Source of the DNA: Halosimplex aquaticum
GTDB taxonomy: Archaea > Halobacteriota > Halobacteria > Halobacteriales > Haloarculaceae
Reading direction: 5' to 3'
DNA length: 64,000 nt
Assembly (NCBI RefSeq): GCF_028747785.1
Contig: NZ_CP118158.1
Location: 3,472,001 to 3,536,000, forward strand
Below, piece after piece: positions 55,079 through 63,882 of this stretch. Under the pieces are notes generated by a model, which worked only from the letters and a program-made list of their open reading frames with translations, searched no databases and was not told the origin of the DNA. Position 1 is the first letter of the stretch, and the number at the start of each line of letters is the position of its first letter. Position numbers and translations under genes: made by a program.

Positions 55079-56662
55079 TCAGACCGACGAGAACGTCCAG
55101 CGCTGGTGGGCGCCGCCGGTCCAGGACTGCTGTTCGACGTTCGCGCCGTCGGACGTCGAGGCGTCGGCGACGCCGACGGCCATCCCGCTGTGGACCGGCT
55201 TGACCCGGTACTCGCCGTTGCCCTGGTCGACCAGTTCGAACCGCTGGTGGGCGCCGCCGCTGTCGGTCCACTGCTGGACGTTCGTGCCGGCGCTGGTCCC
55301 GGCGTTGGCGACTTCCAGGACCTTGCCGCTGTGGACCGCTTCGAAGGTGTAGGACCCGTCGCCGTTCTGCGTGACGTTCCACTGCTGGTTATCGGCGCCG
55401 CCGTAGGGCCACTGGATTACGTCCCCGCCGTCGCTGGTGTCACCGCCGGAGACGTCCATCGCCTGACCGCTGTTGACGTTGGCGACCTGGTAGGTGCCGT
55501 CGGCGAGTCCGCCGGACGTGCCACCGTCGCTTCCGTCGCCGCCGCTGCCGTTGACGGTCTCGTCGAGCCACGTCTTGATGTATCCGCCGGCCTGCTCGTC
55601 GCCGTCCTTGAGCGTCCATGGCTCGTTCGCGCCCGCGTCGGGCGAACTGAAAAAGGTCGGCGCCCAGGAGTCGTCGAAGCACCAGGCGGCCCAGCCCATG
55701 TTCTCGTAGCCTTCCACCCAGTTCCGGAAGGGCTCGCCCCACCCGGAGGTGGTCCCCTGGTCGACGTCGGGGTTGCCGTCGGGGTCCCAGCCGAACTCGG
55801 TGATGAAGATCGGGACCTCGCTGGCGGGCGCGCCGTAGGTCCCGTCGAAGTCCGACGGCTGGCCGTTCGACGGGTAGATGTGCCCCGAGTAGATCAGGTC
55901 GTTCCCGCTGAACGGGTCGTCCGGCGCCGCGTCGGGGACGGAGGTCCACCGCGGGGAGCCGATGACGACGGGCGTCTCCGGCGCGAGTTCGCGGACGCGG
56001 TCGACCCACGGCTGGGCGACGCCCTTCCAGGTGCTCCAGGCTTTCTGGTCGTCGTCCCAGTAGGCCGGCTCGGTCGGCTCGTTGAACAGCTCGAAGAGGA
56101 CGTGCGAGTCGCCCGCGAACTCCGGCGCGGCCGCGTTCCAGAAGTCCCGCACCACCTCGTCGGGGTACTTGTCGTAGCTCGTGCTCGAATCGTCCGTCGC
56201 CTGCTCGGTGTAGGGCCGGACGAGGTGCAGGTCGACCATGGCGTAGATGCCGCGGTCGGCGCAGAGGTCGACGATCGGTCGAACGTGGTTCTGGACGTAG
56301 TTCGATGCACCGTAGTGGCTGATCGAGTCCTGCGTGCAGGGGATCCGCAGCAGGTTCGGGTGCCAGCCGCGGTCCGCGTCTGTCGCCCACTGGGCCACGT
56401 CCATCGCCGACTTCGGGTGCGACCGCTCGTAGAACCCAGGATCCGCCATGGCGTGCCCGCGGAGTTTCACGTCGTTGCCGTCGGCGTCTCTGATCCACTT
56501 CCCCTCCGTGTGGAGCCGCGAGGGCGCCGCCGCGGCCGTGCCGCTGAGGCCGCCGAGTGCCAGCGTCGCGGCGCCTGCCCCCGCTGCCCGGAGCACCGAC
56601 CGCCGCGTCGTCGTTCGTCTCTGTTCGTCACCGCACGTATCTTGCATGGTATTATCAGACAT
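55079..56662 (-). CDS. GH5 family glycoside hydrolase with C-terminal ricin-type lectin domain
   Basis: A 527-residue exported glycanase. The N terminus has a Tat signal (TTTRRSVLRAAGAGAATLAL). The GH5 barrel runs from about 50 to 365, with the acid/base Glu195 in FELFNEP and the nucleophile Glu289 in FITEFGW. A Gly/Ser linker follows (371-386), then a beta-trefoil ricin/CBM13-like domain (387-527) with three QxW-type repeats (NQQWNV, HQRFEL, HQRWTF). The GH5 fold covers cellulases, mannanases and others; the substrate is not certain. The ATG at 56662 has a TATA-like tttatac box about 27 bp upstream in an AT-rich patch. A copy of the neighbouring helicase 3' end sits beyond its stop codon. 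Confidence 0.85.
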   Translation of the reverse strand: MSDNTMQDTCGDEQRRTTTRRSVLRAAGAGAATLALGGLSGTAAAAPSRLHTEGKWIRDADGNDVKLRGHAMADPGFYERSHPKSAMDVAQWATDADRGWHPNLLRIPCTQDSISHYGASNYVQNHVRPIVDLCADRGIYAMVDLHLVRPYTEQATDDSSTSYDKYPDEVVRDFWNAAAPEFAGDSHVLFELFNEPTEPAYWDDDQKAWSTWKGVAQPWVDRVRELAPETPVVIGSPRWTSVPDAAPDDPFSGNDLIYSGHIYPSNGQPSDFDGTYGAPASEVPIFITEFGWDPDGNPDVDQGTTSGWGEPFRNWVEGYENMGWAAWCFDDSWAPTFFSSPDAGANEPWTLKDGDEQAGGYIKTWLDETVNGSGGDGSDGGTSGGLADGTYQVANVNSGQAMDVSGGDTSDGGDVIQWPYGGADNQQWNVTQNGDGSYTFEAVHSGKVLEVANAGTSAGTNVQQWTDSGGAHQRFELVDQGNGEYRVKPVHSGMAVGVADASTSDGANVEQQSWTGGAHQRWTFSSV

Positions 56663-57024
56663 GCGGAAACCGATTCCGGACAATAGTATAAATAAATAAT
56701 GTCAATATATTACAATGGTGGAGAAATACAGAACGTTTGAGTGTTCGTCCCGTCGCATCGGTGAGTCACTCGGAACTCCGTTGTACGCACAACCGGGACG
56801 AGCGACTCGATCCCCCTCGGAGACGCCGTCAGGAGCGCGCACGCGCTCGGCGGTTGGTCCGACGACCGCGCGGCGAGAGCGGGGTCCCTATGACTCGATC
56901 CCAGGCAGATCCGTACTGTCACCGTCCGAGAGGGTCAGGCCGCCGTAGAGCCGATAGCTCAGACGCCCGGCCTCTCAGCGAGCGCTCCGGCGAGCAGACT
57001 CAAAACGACGCGCGGGCGACGCCG
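56663..57024. other. AT-rich promoter region of the GH5 gene
   Basis: A 362-bp gap between two minus-strand genes. The first ~60 bp are AT-rich (aataaataatgtcaatat at 56690-56707), unlike the rest of the window, and hold the GH5 TATA-like box. The rest (56740-57020) is GC-rich, without any recognisable gene; a short plus-strand reading frame there shows no family features. The atypical base composition next to the GH5 gene fits insertion. Confidence 0.45.
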
Positions 57025-58881
57025 CTACTCGGTGTCCCACACGTCGGCGATAGGGTTGGATTTGGACTTCGAGCGCCGGGAGCGGCGGCGACCGCTCCGG
57101 GAGCTCCCGTCGCCGTCGTCGTCGGACCCGGATCCCGACGCGGACGCGCCGGAGGACGTCCCCGAGTCGGAGCCTCCGTTCGACCCCGAGGACGAGCGCG
57201 AGCGGTTAGATCCGGCGGTCGTCCCGCCGTTCGAGCCGGTCGACCCGCTCGCGGCAGCGGTGTCTACCGCGGGGAGGTCCGGTTCGCTCATCCGGTCGAC
57301 CTGCTCGGCGAACCAGTCGGGCATGTCCACGCGGGCGCGCTCGAAGAGGTCCAGCAGGGAGGTGTCGGCGAGGTACGTCGCGCCGTAGTCGTCGGGCGCC
57401 CGCACGACGCGGCCGCAGGCCTGGATCACCGTCCGCAGGGCCGTCCGGTAGTACCAGCCCCACTGGTCGTCCTCCAGTCGCGCCGCGACCCTGGAGTCGC
57501 GGGTGTTGGGGTACGGCGCCTTGCAGAGCAGTTGCCAGCGACAGAGGTCGCCCTCCAGGTCCAGCGCCTCCTCCATCTTCACCGAGAGGAAGACGTCCGG
57601 GTCGTCGACGCGCTTCCACGTCGACAGCTGGGCGTCCCGGTCGGCCGAGTCGTGGGCGCGCACCCGCGAGTCGACGCCGAAGTCTCGGAGGTGGTCGAGC
57701 AGTTGCTCCTGGATCGCGTAGGAGTGACAGTGGACGAGCCCCTTCTCGTCGGGGTGAGCCTGCATGATCCGGACGAGCGTCTCGGCGACGCGCGGGATGG
57801 TCTGGTCGCGGGTCTCGTAGGTCATCTTCCCCTGGGTAACGTCGTACAGCGGCCGGTTCTCGACGGGGAAGGTGTGGGGCACTTCCACGAGGGCGACCCT
57901 GTCCGCGGAGAGGCCGACGTTGGCGCAGAAGGCGTCCTTGTTCAGGATCGTGGCCGACAGCAGCGCGAAGTTGCTCGCGCGGTCCCAGACGGTGTGTTTG
58001 AGGTACTTCTCAGGGGCCATCGGCTTGATGGTCACCCGCGAGCCCGCGCCGTCGGGCTGGTCGACGACCCAGGTGGTCGCGCTCTCGGGGTCGCGGTAGT
58101 CCTCGGCGAACCACGAGAGGTCGGACTGGAGTTTGACGAGCTTGTCGCGCTCGGCGGCCTCCTCGGGCGCGAGTTCGGCCTGCTGGCGGACTTCCGTCAG
58201 GCGCCGGCCCGCCATGGTGTGGAGGGTGTCCGCGTAGCTGACGGCGTCGTCGAGGCCGTCGATATCGGGCGGTTCACAGGCGTCCCAGATGGGGACGGTG
58301 TCGGGACCGAGGTCGATAGTCGCGTACATCTCGGCCCAGTTGCCCAGCCCGTGGGCCTCGTCGATCACGAGCACGTCGCGCTGGCCGAACACGTCAGAAC
58401 CGGCGGTCTGCATGAAGTACGCGAGCGTCATCGCGGCGATGCGGTTGTTCGCGGCGATGGCGCGGTCGGAGAAGTAGGGGCAGCGGTGCTGGACCTGGCA
58501 GTCGAACATCCGCTCGCGGGCGCAGGGCGCCTGGTCGACGGGCGTGTCGGTCTCGCCGGGGAGGATGCAGTCGTAGTTGTTCTTCCCGCGGATGACCTTC
58601 AGGTCCGCGAGCAGGTCGTCGCCGGCCACGTCGTCCAGCTGGGAGACCTGCGGCGTGGTGTAGTAGGCGTCGATCGGTTCGCCGGCCTCGCTCTCGCCCG
58701 CGGTGCGGGCGCAGCCGGCGATGGCGCGAGCGAGCAGGGACTTGCCGCTGCCGGTCGGCGCGCGCACGAGGACCACGTCGTTGTCGGCCTCGAAGGCGTC
58801 GCGGATGTCAGCGAGCGCTTGCTCCTGCGCGCCGCGGTAGGAAGGCGCCGGGAACTCGTCGAATATCCGACCCGGTTGCAC
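57025..58881 (-). CDS. XPD/Rad3-like ATP-dependent DNA helicase with [4Fe-4S] cluster
   Basis: A 618-residue superfamily 2 helicase. The N-terminal motifs are Walker A (APTGSGKSLLARAIAG, about 41-56), a four-Cys Fe-S site (C105, C120, C128 and C134, in YDCILPGE, APCAR, FDCQ and HRCPY) and motif II VIDEAHGLG (about 172-180). Motif VI is VIQACGRVVRAPDDYG. XPD/Rad3-like enzymes unwind DNA 5' to 3' in repair. The last ~70 residues (after RTDLPAVDTAAASG-like sequence) are Ser/Gly/Arg-rich, low complexity, ending SNPIADVWDTE. I use the GTG at 58881 (MQPGRIFDEFPAPSYRGAQ) because it begins the conserved sequence. Confidence 0.88.
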   Translation of the reverse strand: MQPGRIFDEFPAPSYRGAQEQALADIRDAFEADNDVVLVRAPTGSGKSLLARAIAGCARTAGESEAGEPIDAYYTTPQVSQLDDVAGDDLLADLKVIRGKNNYDCILPGETDTPVDQAPCARERMFDCQVQHRCPYFSDRAIAANNRIAAMTLAYFMQTAGSDVFGQRDVLVIDEAHGLGNWAEMYATIDLGPDTVPIWDACEPPDIDGLDDAVSYADTLHTMAGRRLTEVRQQAELAPEEAAERDKLVKLQSDLSWFAEDYRDPESATTWVVDQPDGAGSRVTIKPMAPEKYLKHTVWDRASNFALLSATILNKDAFCANVGLSADRVALVEVPHTFPVENRPLYDVTQGKMTYETRDQTIPRVAETLVRIMQAHPDEKGLVHCHSYAIQEQLLDHLRDFGVDSRVRAHDSADRDAQLSTWKRVDDPDVFLSVKMEEALDLEGDLCRWQLLCKAPYPNTRDSRVAARLEDDQWGWYYRTALRTVIQACGRVVRAPDDYGATYLADTSLLDLFERARVDMPDWFAEQVDRMSEPDLPAVDTAAASGSTGSNGGTTAGSNRSRSSSGSNGGSDSGTSSGASASGSGSDDDGDGSSRSGRRRSRRSKSKSNPIADVWDTE

Positions 58882-59012
58882 GGACGGAGGCAGGCGGGCG
58901 GTCCGCCTAAAACTGCCGGTCGTCGCCGGACCGCGACCGACCGATCCCGGAGACGGCGTCGGCCTCCATCCGATCGGAACCGTTTTTGGATCCCCGCTGT
59001 CACGATACGGAG

Positions 59013-60371
59013 ATGACATCCCCGCGACGTACCTTCCTGAAACGCGCGACCGGTGCTCTCCTCGTCGGCTCCGTGACCGGCTGTCTCAGCGACGGCAGCG
59101 GAACCGCGACCGACCCGTCCGGCGGGTCCGGCGACCCGACCGACGCGACCACCGATACCGCGACCGCGACGGCCACTGCGACAGACACCCCGACGGCCAC
59201 CGCGACGGACGCCGAAACCGCCACTGACACCCCGACCGCGACGCCCGACGGATCGCTCGGGAACGCCGACTACGCGGCGTGGCTTCCGGCACCGAGCGCT
59301 TACGACCGCGGACACTACACGTTCATCTCTATCGCGACCGGCGCGCTCGTCGACCTGAAGGACAGCCTCGGCGACGGCGCAGTCTCCGAGTTCGAGAGGG
59401 AGGCGCGCGTCCCCGGCGTCGGCTCGTACGCCGATGCGAGCGCCGTTCACGTGGTCGCCAACCGGGCGATGGTGTTCGAGACCGACGTGGCCGTCGAGGA
59501 CGCGGCCGCCGGCTTCGAAGAGCGCGGCCTCTCGGAGGCCGAGACGCGCCACGGCTTCACGCTCTACACGGGAAGCGGCGCGGCGGCGCTGCGCGAGGAC
59601 GCGCTCGTCTCGGCCATGGGCCAGCAGGACGCGGGTGCCGCGAAGGCGACGGTCAAAGCGATCGTCGACGCGAAGGCGGGCGAGGCGGACCGGTACGCGG
59701 ACGTCTCGTCGGCCTGTGCCCGCCTGACCGACGCGCTCGGGACGGGCCACCTGATCCGCGGGCGGACCCACGCACCGGGCGAGACGTTCGACGGCGCGGT
59801 CGGCGGCGGCGTGGCGTTCTCGGTCGGGACCCAGGAGACGCGCGTCGCGACGCCCGTCGTCTTCCGCGAAGGGCAGGCGAACGAAGGTCCGGTCGTCGAG
59901 TGGGCGAGCGGCGCGGACGCGTTCTACGGGCAGAAACCCGGGACGACTGTCGACGGCCGTGTCGTGACCGCGACCGCGACCGTGCCGAGCGCGGATATCG
60001 AGCGGTTTCACCCACAGCTTCCCGGCGAGGCGGACAGGGCCACGGGCCAGACCCCGACGGCCTCGTTCGAGTTCGACTACGAGGCGACCGGCGACGGCGT
60101 CGGCCTCCTCGAGATCACCCACGAGGCCGGCGACTCGATCCAGCGGAGCCAGCTGTTCGTCCGCGGCGCGGGCTTCGCCGAGGTCGAGGGAGCCGGCCAG
60201 ACGAGCGCCGGGCAGTGGCAGGGCTCGGCCAGCGGCGACGACGGGACGGTCGTCGCCGGCGACCGCGTCGCGGTCGGCGCCGCCAGCGACTACGAGATCA
60301 GCGTCGTCTGGCAGAGCAGCGACGGCGACACGTCGTCGACGCTCATGGAGGGAGAAGGCCCTGACGCGTAG
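59013..60371 (+). CDS. Tat-type lipoprotein with pilin-like C-terminal domain, copy 1
   Basis: A 452-residue lipoprotein. The N terminus SPRRTFLKRATGALLVGSVTGC has a Tat motif and lipobox Cys. A Thr/Ala/Asp linker (about 25-75) follows. The large domain (75-340) has WLPAPSAYDRGHYTFISIATG and RGRTHAPGETFDGAVGGGV. The last ~110 residues (SFEFDYEATGDGVGLLEITHEAGDS...) have the beta-rich look of archaeal type IV pilin/DUF1628 C-terminal domains. It is about half identical by eye to the next gene, with the same ending (GEGPDA/GKGPDA), so they are a tandem duplication. Function unknown; a surface or adhesion role is inference. Confidence 0.72.
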   Translation: MTSPRRTFLKRATGALLVGSVTGCLSDGSGTATDPSGGSGDPTDATTDTATATATATDTPTATATDAETATDTPTATPDGSLGNADYAAWLPAPSAYDRGHYTFISIATGALVDLKDSLGDGAVSEFEREARVPGVGSYADASAVHVVANRAMVFETDVAVEDAAAGFEERGLSEAETRHGFTLYTGSGAAALREDALVSAMGQQDAGAAKATVKAIVDAKAGEADRYADVSSACARLTDALGTGHLIRGRTHAPGETFDGAVGGGVAFSVGTQETRVATPVVFREGQANEGPVVEWASGADAFYGQKPGTTVDGRVVTATATVPSADIERFHPQLPGEADRATGQTPTASFEFDYEATGDGVGLLEITHEAGDSIQRSQLFVRGAGFAEVEGAGQTSAGQWQGSASGDDGTVVAGDRVAVGAASDYEISVVWQSSDGDTSSTLMEGEGPDA

Positions 60372-60482
60372 CATCGCGGCGCGTCGGCGGCCCGTGCAGT
60401 GCGTCTGCGGCCGATCGTGTCGTCAACGAGGCGACGCGTCAACTCCGCAATCAATTTGAAGGCACTCGGTAAACAGCGGGGC

Positions 60483-61859
60483 ATGTCGGAGACGCGTCGG
60501 AACGCACTGAAACGCGGGGGAGTAGCGATCGCGGCCCTCTCGTCGCTCGCCGGGTGTCTGGGCGGCGGGGGCGGGACCGCGACCGAACCGCCGAACGACG
60601 GCGGAGACGACAGCGACGGGAACGACGGGTCGGGAGGGACCCCCACGCCGGCGGGGACGCCGACGGCGACGCCGGTCGCGGCGCGTCCGGAGACGCCCGT
60701 CGCCGAGCTGTCGAAGTGGATGCCCGCGCCGAGCGCCATCGACCAGTCGGGGTACGCCTTCATGTCGATGGCGCCCAGGGCGATACTCGGATTCGAGGGC
60801 GCGCTCGGGGACGGCGCGCTGGAGGGGTTCGACCGGTCCTACCCGCTCGCGGCCATCGACACCATCGGCGACGCGACGGTCATCCACCGCTTCGCCCGCA
60901 CGGCCTCGGTCATCGAGGCGAAGTTCGACCGGACGCCCGTCGAAGACAACCTGCGGAGCCTCGGCTTCACCGCCGGGGAAGCGCGCCACGGCTTCCGGAT
61001 CTTCAGCGCCGAGGACCCGCGGGCGGCGGCCGTCCGGGACAACATGCTCGTCACGGTCGGGGACGTCTCCAGCACGGACACCACCGACAAGACGCCCGTC
61101 GTCGAGGCCATCGTCGACGCCCGCACGGGCAACGGCGAGCGGTACGTCGACGCGGTCGCCGACTGCGACCGCCTCGTCGAGACGCTCGGGAGCGCACACC
61201 TCCTCCAGGGGAGGACCCACGAGGCGGGCAAGACCTTCGAGGGCGGCGTCGGCGAGGGGATGGGCTATCACGTCGGGAGCGAGCAGACCCGCGTCCACGC
61301 CGGCGTCGTCTTCGCCGAGGGCGCGACCGACCGAAGCGCCGTGAGCGACTGGGCGAACGGGTCGGACGCGTTCCTCGGCGGGACGCCGACCGTCAGGACC
61401 GACGGGCGGGTCGTCACGGCGACGGCGCAGGTCGCGACGGGCGACGTGACCGAGTTCCCCGGGGAGTTCCCGGGCCCGGAGATCGAGACCGGACCGCCGA
61501 CCGCGGCGTCGGACTCGGAAACGGTCACGGCGTCGTCGTCGCCGCCGGCGGCCTCGTTCGACTTCCACTACGAGGAGACGGCCGACGGCGTCGGCCTCCT
61601 GATGATCACCCACGCGGGCGGCGAGATCGTCAAGCGGACCGCGCTCGGGCTCCGAGGAACCGGCTTCACGGACGTCGACGGCGCCGATCAGACGAGCCCC
61701 GGGACCTGGCAGGGCGGCGCGGAAGACGACGGCGGCGTCTACACCGGTCACACCGTCAGGGTCGGCGTGCGCAGCGACTACGAGATCGAGGTCGTCTGGG
61801 AGCCGTCGAACAGCGACACGTCGGCGGTCCTCGACGCCGGGAAGGGACCTGACGCCTGA
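60483..61859 (+). CDS. Tat-type lipoprotein with pilin-like C-terminal domain, copy 2
   Basis: A 458-residue paralogue of the previous gene. The signal is MSETRRNALKRGGVAIAALS and the lipobox ends LAGC. Matching segments are KWMPAPSAIDQSGYAFMSM, LLQGRTHEAGKTFEGGVGEG and the pilin-like end SFDFHYEETADGVGLLMITHAGGE. A Ser/Thr insertion precedes the last domain (about residues 345-365). It has its own start 111 bp after copy 1 and probably the same function. The pair is co-oriented and may be one transcript. Confidence 0.72.
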   Translation: MSETRRNALKRGGVAIAALSSLAGCLGGGGGTATEPPNDGGDDSDGNDGSGGTPTPAGTPTATPVAARPETPVAELSKWMPAPSAIDQSGYAFMSMAPRAILGFEGALGDGALEGFDRSYPLAAIDTIGDATVIHRFARTASVIEAKFDRTPVEDNLRSLGFTAGEARHGFRIFSAEDPRAAAVRDNMLVTVGDVSSTDTTDKTPVVEAIVDARTGNGERYVDAVADCDRLVETLGSAHLLQGRTHEAGKTFEGGVGEGMGYHVGSEQTRVHAGVVFAEGATDRSAVSDWANGSDAFLGGTPTVRTDGRVVTATAQVATGDVTEFPGEFPGPEIETGPPTAASDSETVTASSSPPAASFDFHYEETADGVGLLMITHAGGEIVKRTALGLRGTGFTDVDGADQTSPGTWQGGAEDDGGVYTGHTVRVGVRSDYEIEVVWEPSNSDTSAVLDAGKGPDA

Positions 61860-61890
61860 GCGACGCGGGAAACCGAGCGCCCGGTCGCGC

Positions 61891-62094
61891 TCACAGGTCG
61901 GCCACGTCGTCGGCGGTCGGCTCGCGGTCGTCGGGCAACCGTTCCATGCAGTCGTAACAGAGGAAGTGCTCGGAGCCGTCGGCGAGTTCGAGCGTCATGC
62001 CGTCGGTGGTGGACTTCTCGAGCGTCCAGATGTTGGCGATGCCGCCGGCGATGCTCACGTCGTCGCCACAGCCGTCGCATGGCTGGGTCGTCAT
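61891..62094 (-). CDS. Small zinc-finger protein (DUF7561-like), 67 residues
   Basis: A compact protein with two CxxC motifs: CDGCGDDVSIAGG and FLCYDCMERL, likely one zinc site. The rest is acidic. This matches the short haloarchaeal zinc-finger proteins such as DUF7561. Function unknown. The ATG at 62094 places the first Cys pair near the N terminus. It diverges from the histidine kinase gene. Confidence 0.7.
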   Translation of the reverse strand: MTTQPCDGCGDDVSIAGGIANIWTLEKSTTDGMTLELADGSEHFLCYDCMERLPDDREPTADDVADL

Positions 62095-62300
62095 ACCCGC
62101 CGTAGGGCGGCCGCCGGGAAAAGCCGTGCGGGCGGACCGCGGGAGTATCGCCCGGGAGACCGCCTCGCGGTTCCGGTCTCGGCGTCGTCGGGCTCGGGTC
62201 GCCAAGGCTCGGGCCGGCCGGGTCGCCGCGCTCGTTCGACCGACCCACGTACTTATGGCGCCCCAGCGGTAACCCGTTCTATCGTCTCGGAGCCCTTCAG

Positions 62301-63842
62301 ATGCACACCGCACCAACGGTCCTCTACGTCGGGCCGAACGCCCGCTCGGTCGCCGACGCGTGGGACGAATCGGGAGAGGAACTCGCCGTCGAGAGCGCGA
62401 CGCCCCCGGTCGACGTCGCGGGGATGCTCGCCGACGGTCGGTACGACGCCGTCGTCTGCGACAGCGACGGCTCGTTCGACGGCCCCGCCGTCGTCGAAGC
62501 CGTCCGCGAGTACTCGAAGGCCCTGCCGGTGTTCGTGCTCGCAGCCGACGACTCGTTCCCGCTCGCGACGGCCACGGAGTTCGGCGTCGCGACGTACCTG
62601 CAGGTCGACGCGGACACCGACCGCGTCGCGACCCTCGAACGGCTCCGCCCCGCGGTCGAGCGGCGCCGGGAAGAGCGCCGCGAGTCGACCATGCTCGACT
62701 CGCTACTGGAGAACGTGCCGCTGTCCATCTACATCAAGGACCGCCGGAGCCGTCACGTCCGCGTCAGCGACGGGGCGCTGGGGCTGAACGGGCCGCCGTA
62801 CCTGGAGAGCCCGGACGGCAAGCGCCACCACACGCCGGCAGACCTGATCGGCAAGACCGACTGGGACCTCTACCCGCCGACGCTCTCGGAGGGGGCGGTC
62901 GCGGACGACCGCCACGTCGTCGAGACCGGCGAGTCGATCGAGGACCGGATCGAACAGGCCTACGGCGACGACCTGGAAGAGACGTACGTGACGACCTCCA
63001 AGGCGCCCTGGCGGGACGAGCACGGGAACGTCCTCGGGATCGTCGGCGTGACCCGCGACGTGACCGACCGCAAGAAGTACGAGAAACAGCTCGAACGCCA
63101 GAACGAGCGCCTCGAACGGTTCGCGAGCGTCATCTCCCACGACCTGCGCAACCCGCTGGAGGTCGCGCTCGGCCGCCTGGAGTTCGCCCGCGCGGACGGC
63201 GACGAGGAGCACTTCGACGCCCTCGAGCGCTCGCTGTACCGCATCGACGACCTCATCGACGACGTGCTGACGCTCGCCCGCGAGGGCGAGACCGTCAGCG
63301 ACCCGGAGCCGACCGACCTCGCGTCCGTCGCGCGGGAGGCCTGGAAGGTCGTCGAGACGCCCGAGGCGTCGCTGGACGTGCGGACCGACGCGACGCTGCT
63401 CGCCGACGGCGGGCGCCTCCAGCAGCTGCTGGAGAACGTCTTCCGGAACGCTGTCGAGCACGGCTCGACAGGCCCTCCGTCGCACGCTCCGGAGGACGCC
63501 GTGGAGCACGGCTCCGCGAGTCACGCGAACGCTGACGCGTCTGCGGACCCGGGCGAACGCGCCGGCCCGGGCGTGACCGTCACCGTCGGCGACCTCGACG
63601 GCAGGCAGGGATTTTTCGTCGCCGACGACGGCCCGGGCATCCCCGAGGGCGACCGCGACAGCGTCTTCGACTCGGGCTACTCCACCAGCGACGACGGGAC
63701 CGGTCTCGGGCTGAGCATCGTCCGGACCATCGCCGAGGCCCACGGCTGGGAAGTCGACGTGACCGAGAGCGAGCGCTCCCGCGGGGCGCGCTTCGAGTTC
63801 GGCGAGGTCGGCGACGCCGCGTCCCGTCGCTCCGAGGAGTGA
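62301..63842 (+). CDS. PAS-domain sensor histidine kinase with N-terminal receiver-like domain
   Basis: A 513-residue soluble kinase. Residues 1-115 form a receiver-like domain with an Asp at VVCDSDGS, but the usual acidic pair at the start (DD) is replaced by VGPNAR, so it may not be phosphorylated normally. Residues 125-265 hold a PAS/PAC domain (TMLDSLLENVPLSIYIKDRRS, IVGVTRDVTDRKKYEKQLE). The H-box is FASVISHDLRNPLEVALGRLEFA, and the ATPase domain has LLENVFRNAVEHG, ADDGPGIPEGDRDSVF and DDGTGLGLSIVRTIAEAHGW. A Ser/Ala/Asp-rich insert with a repeated VEHGS lies after the N-box. No partner regulator is adjacent. Confidence 0.88.
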   Translation: MHTAPTVLYVGPNARSVADAWDESGEELAVESATPPVDVAGMLADGRYDAVVCDSDGSFDGPAVVEAVREYSKALPVFVLAADDSFPLATATEFGVATYLQVDADTDRVATLERLRPAVERRREERRESTMLDSLLENVPLSIYIKDRRSRHVRVSDGALGLNGPPYLESPDGKRHHTPADLIGKTDWDLYPPTLSEGAVADDRHVVETGESIEDRIEQAYGDDLEETYVTTSKAPWRDEHGNVLGIVGVTRDVTDRKKYEKQLERQNERLERFASVISHDLRNPLEVALGRLEFARADGDEEHFDALERSLYRIDDLIDDVLTLAREGETVSDPEPTDLASVAREAWKVVETPEASLDVRTDATLLADGGRLQQLLENVFRNAVEHGSTGPPSHAPEDAVEHGSASHANADASADPGERAGPGVTVTVGDLDGRQGFFVADDGPGIPEGDRDSVFDSGYSTSDDGTGLGLSIVRTIAEAHGWEVDVTESERSRGARFEFGEVGDAASRRSEE

Positions 63843-63882
63843 TCGGGGTCGCGCTTTTCCGCCTCGGCCGCCAACGACGGGT

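Noticed and set aside
56715..56948. 77-codon plus-strand reading frame upstream of the GH5 gene
   Set aside because: No recognisable pattern and biased by the high GC content.
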